A DNA stretch of 6,836 nt, from assembly GCA_030038715.1 (NCBI GenBank), contig JASHSO010000568.1, positions 1-6,836 on the forward strand. The letters are read 5' to 3'. This DNA comes from Streptosporangiaceae bacterium. GTDB taxonomy: Bacteria; Actinomycetota; Actinomycetes; Streptosporangiales; Streptosporangiaceae. Both the position numbers and the translations under genes were made by a program. This document shows, piece by piece, positions 6,507-6,836 of this stretch (position 1 is its first letter; each line of letters opens with the position of its first letter). A model generated the notes under the pieces. That model saw only the letters and a program-made list of their open reading frames with translations. It was not told where the DNA came from and searched no databases.

Positions 6507-6561
6507 GGTTCGGGTCCGTCGTTGTCGACCTGTCGCGCGCCTTGCGGCGCTCTCACCCGGG

Positions 6562-6589
6562 GACGGAACCGCAACCCGGGTTCTCGACA
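6562..6589 (-). promoter_or_regulatory. Candidate ECF42-dependent promoter of the DGPF-ECF42 operon
   Basis: On the minus strand TGTCGA (6589-6584), 18 bases, CGTC (6565-6562). The published ECF42 target motif, as I recall it from work in Streptomyces venezuelae, is TGTCGA at -35 and CG[A/T]C at -10, so both boxes fit. The predicted start is near 6555, leaving about 60 bases of leader before ATG 6494. This implies that the sigma factor drives its own operon. Confidence 0.65.
6573..6582. repeat. Palindrome AACCCGGGTT in the spacer of the ECF42 promoter
   Basis: A perfect 10-base palindrome lying entirely between the -35 and -10 boxes of the candidate ECF42 promoter. The position would suit a repressor, but no candidate protein is known. 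Confidence 0.3.
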
Positions 6590-6705
6590 TCCCCGGCACG
6601 GCTCTCCTCAAGATTTTTCGGTTGGTGCCGCGCCGCCGCAACCGTCGGCGGGACGAACCGCACCGCGACCGCGCCAAAAACGCCGTCGCTGCACTCGGCC
6701 AGGCC

Positions 6706-6720
6706 GCTCACCGGGTGAGC
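6706..6720. repeat. Inverted repeat GCTCACC-G-GGTGAGC
   Basis: A perfect 7-base inverted repeat with one central base, 36-50 bases beyond the stop of the right-edge gene and upstream of the DGPF operon. As RNA it would fold as a 6-bp stem with a CGG or CCG loop, without a T-run. It could be a weak terminator for the right-edge gene or a protein-binding site. The rest of the 6495-6755 gap shows only the promoter described separately. Confidence 0.4.
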
Positions 6721-6755
6721 CGCAACGCGGGCCAGCACGACGCGCCCAAACGCCC

Positions 6756-6836
6756 CTAGAGTGCTCCGGAAGCGCGGTCGGACAGCACTTTGCGGCGCTG
6801 CTCGAGCGCGACCAGGTCGCCGAACATGCGGTTGTA
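6756..6836 (-). CDS. C-terminal end of a gene entering from the right edge, possibly DNA primase DnaG
   Basis: The frame is open from the edge to TAG at 6756, giving 26 residues that begin YNRMFGDLVALEQRRKVL and end in SGAL. Third codon positions are mostly G or C, as in real genes of this window. The basic, helical tail with a YNRxFGxLVALEQRR-like pattern resembles what I remember of actinobacterial DnaG C-termini (the helicase-binding end). Two points of context agree: a principal-type sigma gene downstream on the same strand (the dnaG-rpoD order) and a tRNA-Asn nearby, as near mycobacterial dnaG. Twenty-six residues are too few to be sure of identity. Confidence 0.5.
   Translation of the reverse strand, partial: YNRMFGDLVALEQRRKVLSDRASGAL

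Noticed and set aside
6495..6677. N-terminal extension of the DGPF protein
   Set aside because: The added 61 residues are Arg-rich, match no YCII fold, cover the promoter, and ATG 6494 has a strong Shine-Dalgarno sequence.
6493..6759. Small basic plus-strand protein ending at 6759
   Set aside because: The second half has fair codon use, but no start with an RBS is seen, it covers the ECF42 promoter and overlaps the end of the right-edge gene.
1..6836. CRISPR array, insertion sequence, rRNA or phage genes
   Set aside because: No spaced direct repeats, transposase motifs or terminal inverted repeats were seen.

Overview
The window is high-GC chromosomal DNA from an actinobacterium. Evidence: a HrdB/SigA-type sigma-70 factor with the typical actinobacterial sequence, an ECF sigma factor of the ECF42 type paired with a DGPF (YCII-like) protein, a YtxH-like membrane-anchored small protein of a type common in Actinomycetota, GTG starts, and strongly G/C-ending codons. 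The genus cannot be named from the sequence. All genes except one lie on the minus strand.

Minus-strand catabolic operon (positions 1-2612). A near-consensus promoter (TTGACA-17-TAGCTT) drives three genes in this order: a LigB-type (class III) extradiol ring-cleavage dioxygenase, an amidohydrolase-2 family protein whose metal-site residues resemble the 4-oxalomesaconate hydratase LigJ, and a MetE-C-like (cobalamin-independent methionine synthase II family) protein that runs off the left edge. The gaps are 27 and 31 bases, so co-transcription is likely. Together they suggest ring opening of an aromatic dihydroxy or methoxy-hydroxy compound followed by hydration or C-C chemistry, with a methyl or alkyl transfer step. 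The substrate is unknown. The dioxygenase has Gln where LigB has its second iron-binding His.

Middle (2613-3414). A tRNA-Asn(GTT) with an encoded CCA lies directly upstream of the operon promoter, on the same strand. It is followed by the only plus-strand gene, a 131-aa YtxH-like small membrane protein, which converges on the sigma gene with a 15-base gap.

Right half (3415-6836). A 380-aa principal-type sigma factor (HrdA/HrdB/SigA family) is preceded on its strand by a DGPF protein and ECF42 sigma factor operon. Upstream of the DGPF gene is a TGTCGA-18-CGTC element that agrees with the ECF42 promoter motif as I recall it, so the pair is probably autoregulated. At the right edge is the last 26 codons of another minus-strand gene, possibly the end of the DNA primase DnaG. 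If so, the old dnaG-rpoD gene order survives here and has been split by the ECF42-DGPF pair.

No mobile element, CRISPR array or rRNA gene is visible. The gaps without genes are all below 300 bases and hold promoters, inverted repeats and the tRNA.
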